This document shows, in pieces, positions 42,816-51,424 of a DNA stretch of 64,000 nucleotides. How positions within the stretch are numbered: the stretch's first letter is position 1; the number at the start of each line of letters is the position of its first letter. Origin of the DNA: Acidimicrobiaceae bacterium (GTDB lineage Bacteria; Actinomycetota; Acidimicrobiia; Acidimicrobiales; Aldehydirespiratoraceae); NCBI GenBank assembly GCA_009843735.1, contig VYCW01000077.1, forward strand, positions 1-64,000. The letters are read 5' to 3'. The notes below the pieces were generated by a model, which saw only the letters and a list, made by a program, of their open reading frames with translations, made no database searches and was not told the origin of the DNA. The translations under genes and the position numbers were made by a program.

Positions 42816-44354
42816 TCATCCGAGGCGCTGCTGGAGCTCGCGTTTGAGCACCTTCCCAGCGGGGTTGCGGGGCAGCGCATCAACGATCTCGAGACGTTCC
42901 GGTGTGGCCTGCCGCCTCAGACCAGCCGAGGTCAGCGCCGCTGCCAGTCCGTCCAGGGTGACCTCCGAACCCTCTGCGGGCACCACCACCGCGCACACCG
43001 ACTCGCCGGTACGGGCATTGGGAAGCCCGATGACGGCGGCGTCCGCAATGCCGTCCAGCCCGAACAGCAGGTCCTCGACCTCCTTGGCCGAGATGTTCTC
43101 CCCGTGGCGGATGATGATGTCCTTGAGCCGCCCGGTGATCGTCACGTAGCCATCGGCGTCGATGACGCCGAGGTCGCCGGTCCGGTAGTAGCCGTCGGCG
43201 TCGAAGGCATCCCCGTCGAGCGAGCCGTCCATGTATCCCAGCATCACCTGCGGACCCTTGGCCCGCAGCTCGCCCTCGACGCCGGGATCGCAAACCGTCT
43301 CGTCGCCGGCCACCGCGACGAGGTCGACGCCGGGAAGGGCCCGCCCCTCGGTGGTGGCCAGCTTCTCGTCGGGGTCGTCGATGGCGCCGTTGGTGAGCAC
43401 GGGCGCCTCGGTGAGCCCCCATCCGGAGGCCACCCCGACGCCGCCGAGCTCTTCGACGACCCGCCGGTGCAGCGCGGCCGGGATGGGCGCCCCTCCGCCG
43501 GGACACACCTTCAGATCGCCGAACAGCGGGCGGTCCATCGGCTGCTGGGCAGCCAGGTACATGAGATAGAACGGCCTCCCGGTGCCGGCGTGGGTGCATC
43601 CCTGCTCGGACAGGAACCTCACCGTCGCCTCCGGGTCGACGGTCTCGTCGAGCAGGTGGGTGCATCCCCGCTCCAGAGCCATGAACAGCAGCCCGATGCC
43701 GCCGATGTGAGGGAACGGGAAGGTGAGCGAGTAGCGGTCCCCGGGCTGCACGTCGAGGCGCTCAGCCATGGGCCCTCCGAACGAGCCGACGGTCTGGTCG
43801 GAGTGCCGGGCTCCCTTGGGGTCGGCGGTCGTGCCCGACGTGTAGCAGATCCAGCGGGTCTCGCCCGGCTGGGCGGCGGCGACGGGCGCCAGATCGGCCG
43901 GATCACCCTCGGGGAACGACCCCGGCTCGACCGTCAGCGTCTTGAGACCCTCCAAGTCGCCGGCGATGTCGGCCGCCATGGCCGCGTAGTCGAATCCACC
44001 GAACGTCGCCGGCGAGATCAGCCACCTGGAGCCGGTCTGGCGAGCGCAGAAGCCCACCTCCCGCTGGCGGTAGATGCCGATGATCGGGTTCTGGATCGCT
44101 CCGAGCCGGGACAGTGCGCCCGCCAGCACCACGGTGTCGACCCACGTCGGCAGGATCCAGGACACTACATCGCCTCGGCGGACGCCCGTGCCGGCCAGGC
44201 CGGCCGCCATGGTCAGGACCCGGTCGCGGTACTCGCCGAACGTCGCCCGGTCACCCTGACGCGACACCAGCATCGGCTGGCCGGGCCAGAGCTGAGCGGC
44301 CCGCTCGATGAGGTCCCATAGCGAGTGCGACGTCCGGGGCACCGATGGGCTCAA
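42816..44354 (-). CDS. AMP-forming acyl-CoA synthetase
   Basis: Activates a carboxylic acid to its CoA ester; 512 aa. The P-loop is CYTSGTTADPKGARHS, A5 is GWGLTEAP, the hinge region YYRTGDLGVIDADGYVTITGR and the catalytic lysine is in NPAGKVLKREL. The TTG at 44354 is chosen: AAGGA lies six bases upstream and it overlaps the upstream stop as TTGA. It is similar to cyclohexanecarboxylate- or fatty-acid-CoA ligases of degradation operons. It is co-transcribed with the five genes upstream (44351-48275). Confidence 0.88.
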   Translation of the reverse strand: MSPSVPRTSHSLWDLIERAAQLWPGQPMLVSRQGDRATFGEYRDRVLTMAAGLAGTGVRRGDVVSWILPTWVDTVVLAGALSRLGAIQNPIIGIYRQREVGFCARQTGSRWLISPATFGGFDYAAMAADIAGDLEGLKTLTVEPGSFPEGDPADLAPVAAAQPGETRWICYTSGTTADPKGARHSDQTVGSFGGPMAERLDVQPGDRYSLTFPFPHIGGIGLLFMALERGCTHLLDETVDPEATVRFLSEQGCTHAGTGRPFYLMYLAAQQPMDRPLFGDLKVCPGGGAPIPAALHRRVVEELGGVGVASGWGLTEAPVLTNGAIDDPDEKLATTEGRALPGVDLVAVAGDETVCDPGVEGELRAKGPQVMLGYMDGSLDGDAFDADGYYRTGDLGVIDADGYVTITGRLKDIIIRHGENISAKEVEDLLFGLDGIADAAVIGLPNARTGESVCAVVVPAEGSEVTLDGLAAALTSAGLRRQATPERLEIVDALPRNPAGKVLKRELQQRLG

Positions 44355-45088
44355 TCGAGTTCCTTCTGATCCTCGCGGTTGGGCTGGCGCCCGGTGCGGA
44401 ACGGGCACAGCGGTCCGGCCACCATCAGGATGCGATGCCAGTCGGTGGTGGTGAGGCGGGCCTCGGAGCGCCAGGCGAGCAGTCCCTCGTCGGATCGTTG
44501 GGCGGCCTCGGCGTCAGCCCAGGCCTGCCACCCGGGGACAGCCCACAACAGGACAGCCTCGTCGTCGTCTCGCATAGCGGTGATCCACGCTCCGACGAGC
44601 GTCCAGCCGAACCGGTCGTAGGCAGGCGAAGCCGATGTCCGGGCGAGATCGAGGAGATCGGGCGCGGTGCCGGGCCGGCACCTCAGGATCTCGTGGGCGA
44701 ACACGCTGGCCCGGAGGCCGGCGGCCATCCACTGCTCGATGGTCGGCATCCACGGGGCGGGGAGCAGGATGCGGTCGAAGCCGCCCCGACGGAACTCGGC
44801 CGCCTTGGTCCACCACCGTTCCAGGGTTGGATCCTGCAGCCCCTCGCCGACTGCCTCACCGCCGAACGAGCGGGCCAGCCCATCCAGGCCCTGCTCCTCC
44901 CAGATGTTGCACACCTGGGGCCATGGGCCGGTGCTGCCCAGCACAGCCCAGATTCCGAACAACAACTGGTTGCGGCTCTCCTGAGCGCCCGGGCTCCAGT
45001 TGGCTGCCATGTGGTGCATGTAGTTGGCCCGGTTGGTTCCCCTGATGTCGATGAACTCATGGATGTAGGCCTGTTCGTTGACGCTCAC
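44351..45088 (-). CDS. Conserved protein of unknown function in an acyl-CoA operon
   Basis: 245 aa, soluble, no signal peptide. It has an internal pattern suggesting two ferredoxin-like halves, each ending in a Trp-rich strand (AVLGSTGPWPQVCNIWEE and AVLLWAVPGWQAWAD), as in dimeric alpha/beta barrel or NIPSNAP-like proteins. Other notable parts are YIHEFIDIRGTNRANYMHHM and FDRILLPAPWMPTIEQW. The GTG at 45088 lies inside the stop of the crotonase gene and its stop overlaps the ligase start, so it works with them. The function is not known. Confidence 0.7.
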   Translation of the reverse strand: MSVNEQAYIHEFIDIRGTNRANYMHHMAANWSPGAQESRNQLLFGIWAVLGSTGPWPQVCNIWEEQGLDGLARSFGGEAVGEGLQDPTLERWWTKAAEFRRGGFDRILLPAPWMPTIEQWMAAGLRASVFAHEILRCRPGTAPDLLDLARTSASPAYDRFGWTLVGAWITAMRDDDEAVLLWAVPGWQAWADAEAAQRSDEGLLAWRSEARLTTTDWHRILMVAGPLCPFRTGRQPNREDQKELD

Positions 45089-45759
45089 GGTGCCTCCAGC
45101 GCAGTCCACATCATCTGCTTCAGAGAGCGCATGCGGGCCGGATCCTCTTCGGCCACCCGGGCGGCGAGCTCTCCGGCGCGGTCCCGCAGATCCCTGGCGG
45201 CCACCACCTCCGAGACGATGCCAAGCTGGCGGGCCCGCTCGGCGCTGAGCCGCTCGTACGCGCCCGTCAACGCCATCCGGGCGACCGACTCCATAGGAGC
45301 CTTCTTGAGCAGGCCGATAGCCTCGAACGCCGACACCTGCCCGACCGACACGTGGGGATCCAGGAACGTGGCGTCGTCGGCGGCGATGACGATGTCGGCG
45401 TCGGCCACGAAGTGGAGGCCGCCGCCGGCGCAGGTGCCGTTGACCGCCGCGACCACCGGCTTGGTGACGCCGCAGTGCCACGCCGTCATCCGCAGGGCGA
45501 AGTCGCGTGTCTGCCGGGAGCTGGCCCGCAGTGCCTCACGGTCGGTGGCGAGCTGCTTCACGTCCAGGCCGGTCTGGAAGGAGTGTCCGTTGCCGGTATT
45601 GACGATGGCGCGCACCCCCGGGTCGGCCTCGAGCTCAGCCCACGCGGCCTCGAGCTCCACGAACATGCGGGCGTCGATGGCGTTGCCCGCATCCGGCCGG
45701 TCGAACACGAGCCATCCCACGGGGCCGTCGGCCCGCACGTCGAGGGTCTCGTAGTTCAT
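45085..45759 (-). CDS. Enoyl-CoA hydratase/isomerase (crotonase) family protein
   Basis: Crotonase-fold protein of 224 aa, shorter than the usual 255-260. The oxyanion-hole regions are GHSFQTGLDVKQL and NGTCAGGGLHFVADADIVIA. At the place of the catalytic glutamates of true hydratases stands FLDPHVSVGQVSAFE, so the chemistry may differ from hydration. It is clearly paralogous to the protein at 47481-48275 along its length. Start ATG at 45759, overlapping the VOC gene stop. Confidence 0.87.
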   Translation of the reverse strand: MNYETLDVRADGPVGWLVFDRPDAGNAIDARMFVELEAAWAELEADPGVRAIVNTGNGHSFQTGLDVKQLATDREALRASSRQTRDFALRMTAWHCGVTKPVVAAVNGTCAGGGLHFVADADIVIAADDATFLDPHVSVGQVSAFEAIGLLKKAPMESVARMALTGAYERLSAERARQLGIVSEVVAARDLRDRAGELAARVAEEDPARMRSLKQMMWTALEAP

Positions 45760-46157
45760 GCGGGAGGAGACTCCTGGAGCAACTCCCAGACGTTGCCCTC
45801 GGGATCGGCGATCAACGCGAAGCAGGCCCCGGGACGGTGGTTGGTCACCTCTGCGATGACCGTCCCGCCGCCGGCCCGGACCGCCTCCGCCTCGGCCGCC
45901 GCGTCGGCCACATGGAGAGCGGCGTACGCCCACCCCGCCCGGTCCGGCCACTCGTTGGCATGCAGGGCCGCCCCTCGGGATCGTGCGGGCTGGTAGAGCT
46001 TGAGCCGGGCCTCGTCCCGCCGCAGCCGGCGGACCACGCCTTGCGGGAATGTGAGCACCGCGTCGAGCGAGAACCCCAGCGCGTCACAGTAGAAGCCGGC
46101 CAGGGCGGCGCCGTCGTCGGTGACGATCCCGGGCTCGATCCTCACCGGCAAGGTCAT
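45756..46157 (-). CDS. VOC-fold (glyoxalase/bleomycin resistance-like) protein
   Basis: Small metalloprotein-type fold of 133 aa with the beta-alpha-beta-beta-beta repeats of the vicinal oxygen chelate family. ALAGFYCDALGFSLDAVL opens the first half, and HRPGACFALIADPEGNVWELLQE closes the second, the terminal Glu being a typical metal ligand. It is linked by ATGA overlaps to the crotonase gene and the ligase gene. A role such as methylmalonyl-CoA-epimerase-like isomerisation or dioxygenation is conceivable, but the family is too broad to decide. Confidence 0.82.
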   Translation of the reverse strand: MTLPVRIEPGIVTDDGAALAGFYCDALGFSLDAVLTFPQGVVRRLRRDEARLKLYQPARSRGAALHANEWPDRAGWAYAALHVADAAAEAEAVRAGGGTVIAEVTNHRPGACFALIADPEGNVWELLQESPPA

Positions 46158-47458
46158 GGCGGGACGGCCAGTTCCCGGCGGAGCACTTTGCCAGTCTCGC
46201 TGCGAGGCAGCCGATCCACCCACTCGAAGCGCACCGGCACCTTGTACGCGGCCAGGTGCCGGCGGCAGACCGCCTCGAGGTCGGAATCGGTGTCACCCGC
46301 CACGAACGCCACCGGTACCTCGCCCACGCGGCTGTCGGAGACTCCGACCACGGCGGCCTCCCGTATGCCGGGCACCGCGACGAGCACCTCTTCGATCTCT
46401 GAAGGGTGGACCTTGTTGCCGCCCCGGTTGATGAGATCGCTGAGCCGTCCTTCGAGCCAGACGAACCCGTCGCCGTCGATGCGGGCAAGGTCGCCGGTGC
46501 GTACGAACCCGCCGGTGGTGAGGCGCTGCGGGTCCAGGCCGGCGGCGGTGCTGGGCGGCTTGACCAGCAACTCTCCCACGCCGTCGCCGTCGGGGTCGTC
46601 GATGCCGATCTCGACGCCGGGGTGGGGCCTGCCCACGGCACCGAGCTTGTCGGGGTGGCTCCTGGCGTCGTCGGCGGTCCATCCGATGACCTCGCCCACT
46701 TCGGCCTGGCCGTAGCCGTTGAGCACGGTCACCCCGAAGCGATCGGCGAACCGGCGAGCCTGGAACGGCGACAGCGGCGCGGTGATGGAGCGCACATAGC
46801 GCAGCGGCGCCAATGACTCGATTGAAGCGTCGTCGCTGAGCATGGCCATGGCCGCCGGCGGCAGCACAGTAGACCGGATCCGGTGACGGGCAACCAGCGT
46901 GGCGAATGAGGACGGGTCGAAGCCGTCCATCATCACCAGGGGAGCACCGGCCCGGAGACCGAACAAGGCGTTGTAGATGCCCGCGTTGAGCGCCATCGAC
47001 ACTGGGATGAGGTTCGGCGACGGAGGCCTCGCAGGGTCCCCCTGCTTGGCTCGCAAGGGCTCCAGGACTCGATCGATGATCTCGATGTAGCCGTCGTGGG
47101 TGTGCACCACCGGCTTGGGGCGCCCGGTCGTCCCTGAGGTCCACAGCACGAACGCTGCGTCGGATAGCACGGCGACCTCCGGCATCGCTCGGGTGACATC
47201 GTCGATCGCAGCCTGGGGCTGGCGGGGATTGATCGGCACGTAGACCGCGCCGGCCCGGAAGCATGCGAACATCGCGATCAGCGCCTCGACCCCGTCGGCG
47301 GCCACCGGTGCGAGTTGCCCGTCGAGGCCATGAAACTCCTCGGCCCGGGCCTCGACCCTGGCCAGGACCTCGCCCTTGGTGAGCGAACCGTCGAGGGTGT
47401 GGACCAGCGGATCCTCGCTTGAGAACGGATGCTCGACCAGGAGCCGAAGCAGGCTCAT
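46154..47458 (-). CDS. AMP-forming acyl-CoA synthetase, short form
   Basis: 434 aa, clearly shorter than typical 500-550 aa ligases, with much of the N-terminal domain reduced. The core motifs are intact: FVLWTSGTTGRPKPVVHTHD, NGYGQAEVGE, VRTGDLARIDGDGFVWLEGR and the catalytic lysine in SETGKVLRREL. ATG at 47458 is taken; GTG at 47464 is equally possible, as no clear ribosome-binding site is seen. Sits between two paralogous crotonase genes. Confidence 0.83.
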   Translation of the reverse strand: MSLLRLLVEHPFSSEDPLVHTLDGSLTKGEVLARVEARAEEFHGLDGQLAPVAADGVEALIAMFACFRAGAVYVPINPRQPQAAIDDVTRAMPEVAVLSDAAFVLWTSGTTGRPKPVVHTHDGYIEIIDRVLEPLRAKQGDPARPPSPNLIPVSMALNAGIYNALFGLRAGAPLVMMDGFDPSSFATLVARHRIRSTVLPPAAMAMLSDDASIESLAPLRYVRSITAPLSPFQARRFADRFGVTVLNGYGQAEVGEVIGWTADDARSHPDKLGAVGRPHPGVEIGIDDPDGDGVGELLVKPPSTAAGLDPQRLTTGGFVRTGDLARIDGDGFVWLEGRLSDLINRGGNKVHPSEIEEVLVAVPGIREAAVVGVSDSRVGEVPVAFVAGDTDSDLEAVCRRHLAAYKVPVRFEWVDRLPRSETGKVLRRELAVPP

Positions 47459-47480
47459 CGGCACGGACGGCGCGTCGTGG

Positions 47481-48275
47481 TCACCGCGGCTGCCAGTCCG
47501 GGTCGCGGCGCTCGGCGAAGGCCGCCGGACCCTCGGTCTGATCGGGATGGCCCCACATCGACACCAGATGACGGGCGCCCTGCTTGCAGGCGTCGGTCAG
47601 TCCGGCCTCCAATGCGCCCCAGAGCGCCTTCTTGGTGGCCGCCATGGCGGCGGGGGAGTTTCTGGCCACGGTCTCGGCCAGTTCCTGAGCCCGCTCCCTC
47701 AGCCGTTCGGGCGGATCGACGATCTCGGAGATCATGCCGAGCTCGTAGGCCCGCTCGGCCCCCATGCGCTCGTAGCTCCCCATGAACGCCATCCGCATCA
47801 CCGCCTCGGCCGGCATCTTCTTCATGAGGCCGATGGCCTCGATGGCCACCACCTGGCCCACCGAGGTGTGCGGGTCGAAGAATTGGGCGTCGCTGGCGGC
47901 GATGACGATGTCGGAGTCGGCCACCCAGTGGAAACCGCCGCCGCAGCAGATGCCGTTCACCGCGGTGATGACCGGCTTCCACACGCCCTGGTGCCAGGAG
48001 GTGAAGTGGACGTCGAAGTCCTCCATCGACTGGCGGTACCGCTCCATGCCGACGCCGTCTGACGCGATCTCGCCCACGTCCACGCCGGTCTGGAAGTCGC
48101 GGCCGTTGCCGGTGTGCACGATCACCCGAACCGCCGGGTCGTTGTCGAGCTCGGTCCAGGCGTCGGCGAACTCGTCGCGCATCGCGCTGTTCATGGCGTT
48201 GCGAACCTCGGGGCGGTCGTTGATCAGCCACCCCACCGGCCCCTGGCGCTCAACGATCAGATGCTGGTAGCTCAT
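47481..48275 (-). CDS. Enoyl-CoA hydratase/isomerase (crotonase) family protein
   Basis: Crotonase-fold protein of 264 aa, paralogue of the product of 45085-45759. Shared blocks include GPVGWL, TGNG-x-FQTG-x-DV, VADSDIVIAASDAQFFDPHTSVGQV and EAIGL-KK. As in the paralogue, the position of the first catalytic Glu is not Glu. It has the full C-terminal helical segment (SMWGHPDQTEGPAAFAERRDPDW), which the shorter paralogue lacks. It follows the acyl-CoA dehydrogenase gene by 34 bases. Confidence 0.88.
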   Translation of the reverse strand: MSYQHLIVERQGPVGWLINDRPEVRNAMNSAMRDEFADAWTELDNDPAVRVIVHTGNGRDFQTGVDVGEIASDGVGMERYRQSMEDFDVHFTSWHQGVWKPVITAVNGICCGGGFHWVADSDIVIAASDAQFFDPHTSVGQVVAIEAIGLMKKMPAEAVMRMAFMGSYERMGAERAYELGMISEIVDPPERLRERAQELAETVARNSPAAMAATKKALWGALEAGLTDACKQGARHLVSMWGHPDQTEGPAAFAERRDPDWQPR

Positions 48276-48309
48276 CGGGTCTCCCTGGCGCGGTCCGAGG
48301 GCGGGAAGC

Positions 48310-49569
48310 TCATCGAGGAGTGTCCTGCCAGCTGCTGCCGTGGAACGGGTCGGGCTCCCGCGGCAGGCCCAGCACCTTCTCGCCGATGACGTTCTTGTTC
48401 ACCTCGGTCGTGCCGCCCTCGATGGTGTTCGCTCGGCTCCGGAACATACCGGAGACTTCATAGGGCAGCGCCCCGGCCCAGGTTCCGGCGTCCGGATAGG
48501 CCAGCGCGGCCGCGCCCAGCATGTCGGTGGCCAGCATCTGGATCGCCTGGTTGAGCGTCGACTGGTGGACCTTGCCGATCGATGCGGCCGGACCGGGCGT
48601 GCCGCCCGCCTTCACCGTGGCCCGCACCCGTTCGTTGGTCCAGCCCCTGACCCGCTCCTCGCAGTAGAGGCGCACGAGACGGTCGCGCATGACCGGCTCG
48701 ACCCCCCGCGCCTGCGCGATGCCGATCAGCCGGCGCACCCCGCTGCCCCCGATGCGGTCAACGCCGCCCGATCCCGAGCCGGCCACCATCTGGCGCTCGC
48801 CCGACAGTGTCGCCGCGGCCACCCGCCAGCCGTCGCCCTCACCTCCGACCCGGTGGAAGTCCGGTACCCGCACCTCGTCCAGCCACACCTCGTTGAAGTC
48901 GACCTCGCCGCCCATGTGTCTCAGCTCACGCACCTCCACGCCCGGGCTGCGTAGATCGACCAGGAAGTAGGTGATCCCCCTGCGCTTGGGCACTGTGGGG
49001 TCCGTGCGGGCCAGGCAGATCGCGAACTCCGAGCGGTGGGCCCAGGTGCTCCACACCTTCTGACCGGTCAGCACCCACTCGTTGCCGTCGCGCACCGCCC
49101 GCATCGCCAGCGACGCCAGGTCCGACCCGGCGCCGGGCTCGCTGAACATCTGGCACCAGCGCTCGACGTTGGCCACTATGGGCGGCAGGAACCGTAGCCG
49201 CTGCGCCTCCGTGCCGTGGGCGAACAGCGCGGGCGCGGTGTTGTGCAGCCCGAGGGGGTTGAGCCGGCCCAGGTTGTAGGGAGCCAAGCGGTCTTCGGCC
49301 AGGCGGGCCTGCCGGGGCGAGAGTTCCAGTCCGCCGTAGGCCTCCGGCCAGGTGGCGACGACCAGGCCGGAGGCCGCGAACACCGGGTACCAGTCGGCGT
49401 AGTCGTCGCGGCTGCGGACGGCCCGGATCGCTTCGCGGCCCTTGACCGCAGCCCGTCGCCAGCCTTCGGGCACCGCGGTCGCGATCCACTCGTCCACCGC
49501 CGCGACCAGCTCAGCGTCTCCGGAATCGGGCCCGACGATCAGCCGGCCGGCTATGTCCACTCGGGCCAC
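48310..49569 (-). CDS. Acyl-CoA dehydrogenase
   Basis: FAD-dependent dehydrogenase of 419 aa introducing an alpha-beta double bond into an acyl-CoA. Visible are CQMFSEPGAGSDLASLAMRA, LTGQKVWSTWAH and NTIEGGTTEVNKNVIGEKVLGL, the usual FAD and substrate regions. The frame is open upstream, but GTG at 49569 with GGAGGGGAG three bases before it is the convincing start. It is the first gene of the catabolic operon that runs down to the amidohydrolase. Confidence 0.9.
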   Translation of the reverse strand: MARVDIAGRLIVGPDSGDAELVAAVDEWIATAVPEGWRRAAVKGREAIRAVRSRDDYADWYPVFAASGLVVATWPEAYGGLELSPRQARLAEDRLAPYNLGRLNPLGLHNTAPALFAHGTEAQRLRFLPPIVANVERWCQMFSEPGAGSDLASLAMRAVRDGNEWVLTGQKVWSTWAHRSEFAICLARTDPTVPKRRGITYFLVDLRSPGVEVRELRHMGGEVDFNEVWLDEVRVPDFHRVGGEGDGWRVAAATLSGERQMVAGSGSGGVDRIGGSGVRRLIGIAQARGVEPVMRDRLVRLYCEERVRGWTNERVRATVKAGGTPGPAASIGKVHQSTLNQAIQMLATDMLGAAALAYPDAGTWAGALPYEVSGMFRSRANTIEGGTTEVNKNVIGEKVLGLPREPDPFHGSSWQDTPR

Positions 49570-49603
49570 GGTCTCCCCTCCGGCGTGTCTCCGGAGGTCG
49601 GGC

Positions 49604-50788
49604 TCAGCCTCTGATGGCCAGGCCTGTCTCCAGGTCGAAGAAGTGGGCGTTGGCCACGGTGACGGCCACGTCGATGGCATCGCCGGAGCGCACACCGGTG
49701 GTGGGGTTGAAGCGGGCGTGAACCCTCGTCGAGGAGCTCTCAGCCGCGCTGATCTCCTCGTCGCTCAGCTCCAGAGCCTCCTGGGAGATGACCGGCTTGG
49801 CGTCCAAATCGAAGTAGGCGATGATCTCGAAGCCGAGAGCCTCAGTGTGCAGTACCGACGCTCTCAACCGCTGGTCGGCCGGATGGTCCGACGCGATCGC
49901 GGCGTCCTCAAGGTCCTTGGGCCGCAGCCCCACGGCCACCTTCTGGTTCAGGTAGCCGTCCAGGGCCGGTCGGCGCTGTAGCACCTCCTCGGGCACGGCC
50001 AGCGACTGGCCTCCCAGCGCGAGCTTCAGCCCCTGGCCGTTGCGGGTCAGGACCCCTTCCATGATGTTCATGGAGGGCGACCCGATGAAGGCAGCCACGA
50101 AGATGTTGTCGGGCTCGTTGAACAGCGTCATCGGCGTGTCGACCTGCTGGAGCACTCCCTGGCTGATCACGGCCACCCGGTCAGCCATGGTCATGGCCTC
50201 CACCTGGTCGTGGGTCACGTAGAACGTGGTGACGCCCACCTCGCGCTGGAGGGCGGTGATCTCGGCCCGCATCTGCACCCTCAGCTTGGCGTCGAGGTTC
50301 GAGAGGGGCTCGTCGAGCAGGAACACCCGGGGCCGGCGCACGATGGCGCGCCCCATGGCCACCCGCTGGCGCTGGCCGCCGGACAGATGGGCGGGGCGCT
50401 TGTCGAGCTGGCTCTCCAGCTCCAGGATGCGGGCCGCCTCCGTGACCCTCTCCTTGATCTCGGCCTTGGGGCGCCGGGCCAGCTTGAGTGAGAAGGCGAT
50501 GTTGTCGTACACGCTCATGTGCGGGTACAGGGCGTAGTTCTGGAAGACCATGGCGATGTCGCGGTCCTTGGGAGGCAGCTCGTTCACCACACGGTCGCCG
50601 ATCTTGAGGGTTCCCGAGGTGATGTCCTCTAGCCCGGCGATCATCCGCAGGGTGGTGGACTTGCCGCAGCCCGACGGGCCGACCATCACCAGGAACTCGG
50701 CCTCGTTGATCTCGAGGTTCAAGTCGGTCACCGCCCTGAACCCGTTGTCGTACTCCTTGTTCAAGCCCTCTAGGACGACGTCGGCCAC
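49604..50788 (-). CDS. ABC sugar transporter ATPase (MalK/UgpC/MsmX type)
   Basis: Cytoplasmic ATPase of 394 aa. Walker A GPSGCGKST (37-45), signature LSGGQRQR (135-142), Walker B RVFLLDEPLSNLD (154-166) and H-loop His193. The C-terminal 150 residues form the MalK-type regulatory domain (VAVGLRPKDLED). GTG at 50788 is chosen: GGAGAGG stands five bases upstream, and the upstream open frame would run through the operator. Neither transporter operon in the window has its own ATPase gene; the LacI-type palindrome at 50807 ties this gene to them. One ATPase serving several sugar transporters is common in Gram-positive bacteria. Confidence 0.93.
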   Translation of the reverse strand: MADVVLEGLNKEYDNGFRAVTDLNLEINEAEFLVMVGPSGCGKSTTLRMIAGLEDITSGTLKIGDRVVNELPPKDRDIAMVFQNYALYPHMSVYDNIAFSLKLARRPKAEIKERVTEAARILELESQLDKRPAHLSGGQRQRVAMGRAIVRRPRVFLLDEPLSNLDAKLRVQMRAEITALQREVGVTTFYVTHDQVEAMTMADRVAVISQGVLQQVDTPMTLFNEPDNIFVAAFIGSPSMNIMEGVLTRNGQGLKLALGGQSLAVPEEVLQRRPALDGYLNQKVAVGLRPKDLEDAAIASDHPADQRLRASVLHTEALGFEIIAYFDLDAKPVISQEALELSDEEISAAESSSTRVHARFNPTTGVRSGDAIDVAVTVANAHFFDLETGLAIRG

Positions 50789-50806
50789 TGGACCCTCTCC
50801 GATATG

Positions 50807-50820
50807 TGAAAACGTTTTCA
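50807..50820 (-). promoter_or_regulatory. LacI-type operator before the ABC ATPase gene
   Basis: TGAAAACGTTTTCA is a perfect 14-base palindrome sharing the AAACGTTT core with the sites at 31188 and 38815. A possible -10 element, TATCGT (50826-50831 on the minus strand), lies five bases upstream, the same spacing as at 31176. The GTG start is 19 bases downstream. Confidence 0.78.
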
Positions 50821-50958
50821 GCGCCACGATAGCACTGCCGTAGTGCGATGATAGGCCCGACGGCGGGTCGATGCTGTAGCCCGTCGAGGTTTCCATGAAC
50901 GTCCGCGGCTCGGCCTCTGAGTCGCGAGTTCGTCTCTGCGATGGGGTAGCTTCGGGTC

Positions 50959-51339
50959 ATGAGCATTCCGGAGCATCTCCGTTACTCGAGCGATCACGAG
51001 TGGGCGCTGGTAGAAGGCGGCGCGGTCCGGATCGGCATCACCGACTACGCGCAGGACGCTCTGGGCGATGTGGTCTACGTGGAGCTCCCACAGGTGGGCG
51101 ACCGGGTCGAGCAGGGCGAGGCCTTCGGAGAGGTCGAGTCGACCAAGTCCGTGTCTGAGTTGTTCGCGCCGGTGAGCGGGGTGGTGGCCGAAGTCAACGA
51201 CGAGCTGGGCGGCGCGCCGCAGCGGCTGAACGAGGACCCCTACGGCGACGGCTGGATCTGTACCGTCACCTTCGACGACGCAGCAGAACTCGACAACCTG
51301 CTCGACGCGGACGGCTACAGGGACCTCATAGCGGGGTAG
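50959..51339 (+). CDS. gcvH: Glycine cleavage system H protein
   Basis: Lipoyl carrier that shuttles the aminomethyl group between GcvP, GcvT and the lipoamide dehydrogenase; 126 aa. The lipoylated lysine is in FGEVESTKSVSEL (about residue 63). It begins the conserved actinobacterial order gcvH - FHA protein - MerR - nuclease - MerR. gcvT is 3.4 kb downstream and gcvP about 8.1 kb downstream on the other strand. ATG at 50959. Confidence 0.96.
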   Translation: MSIPEHLRYSSDHEWALVEGGAVRIGITDYAQDALGDVVYVELPQVGDRVEQGEAFGEVESTKSVSELFAPVSGVVAEVNDELGGAPQRLNEDPYGDGWICTVTFDDAAELDNLLDADGYRDLIAG

Positions 51340-51343
51340 GGAC

Positions 51344-51424
51344 GTGGCGTCGGCGCCGAGCCTGGAGTGCGGTCACAGCAACCGCCGGCGGGCAGAGACC
51401 TGCGCTTCATGCGGGTGCGACTGA
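51344..51424 (+). CDS. Possible 26-codon zinc-ribbon peptide coupled to the FHA gene
   Basis: A tiny open frame starts at GTG 51344, four bases after the gcvH stop, and ends in TGA at 51422-51424. It reads MASAPSLECGHSNRRRAETC then ASCGCD. The pattern CGHxN...CxxC is the zinc-ribbon end often found fused to the N-terminus of FHA proteins. Its stop overlaps the ATG of the FHA gene as TGATG. It may be a real coupled peptide, or an old N-terminal domain separated by a frameshift. One of the four usual cysteines is missing. Confidence 0.35.
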   Translation: MASAPSLECGHSNRRRAETCASCGCD

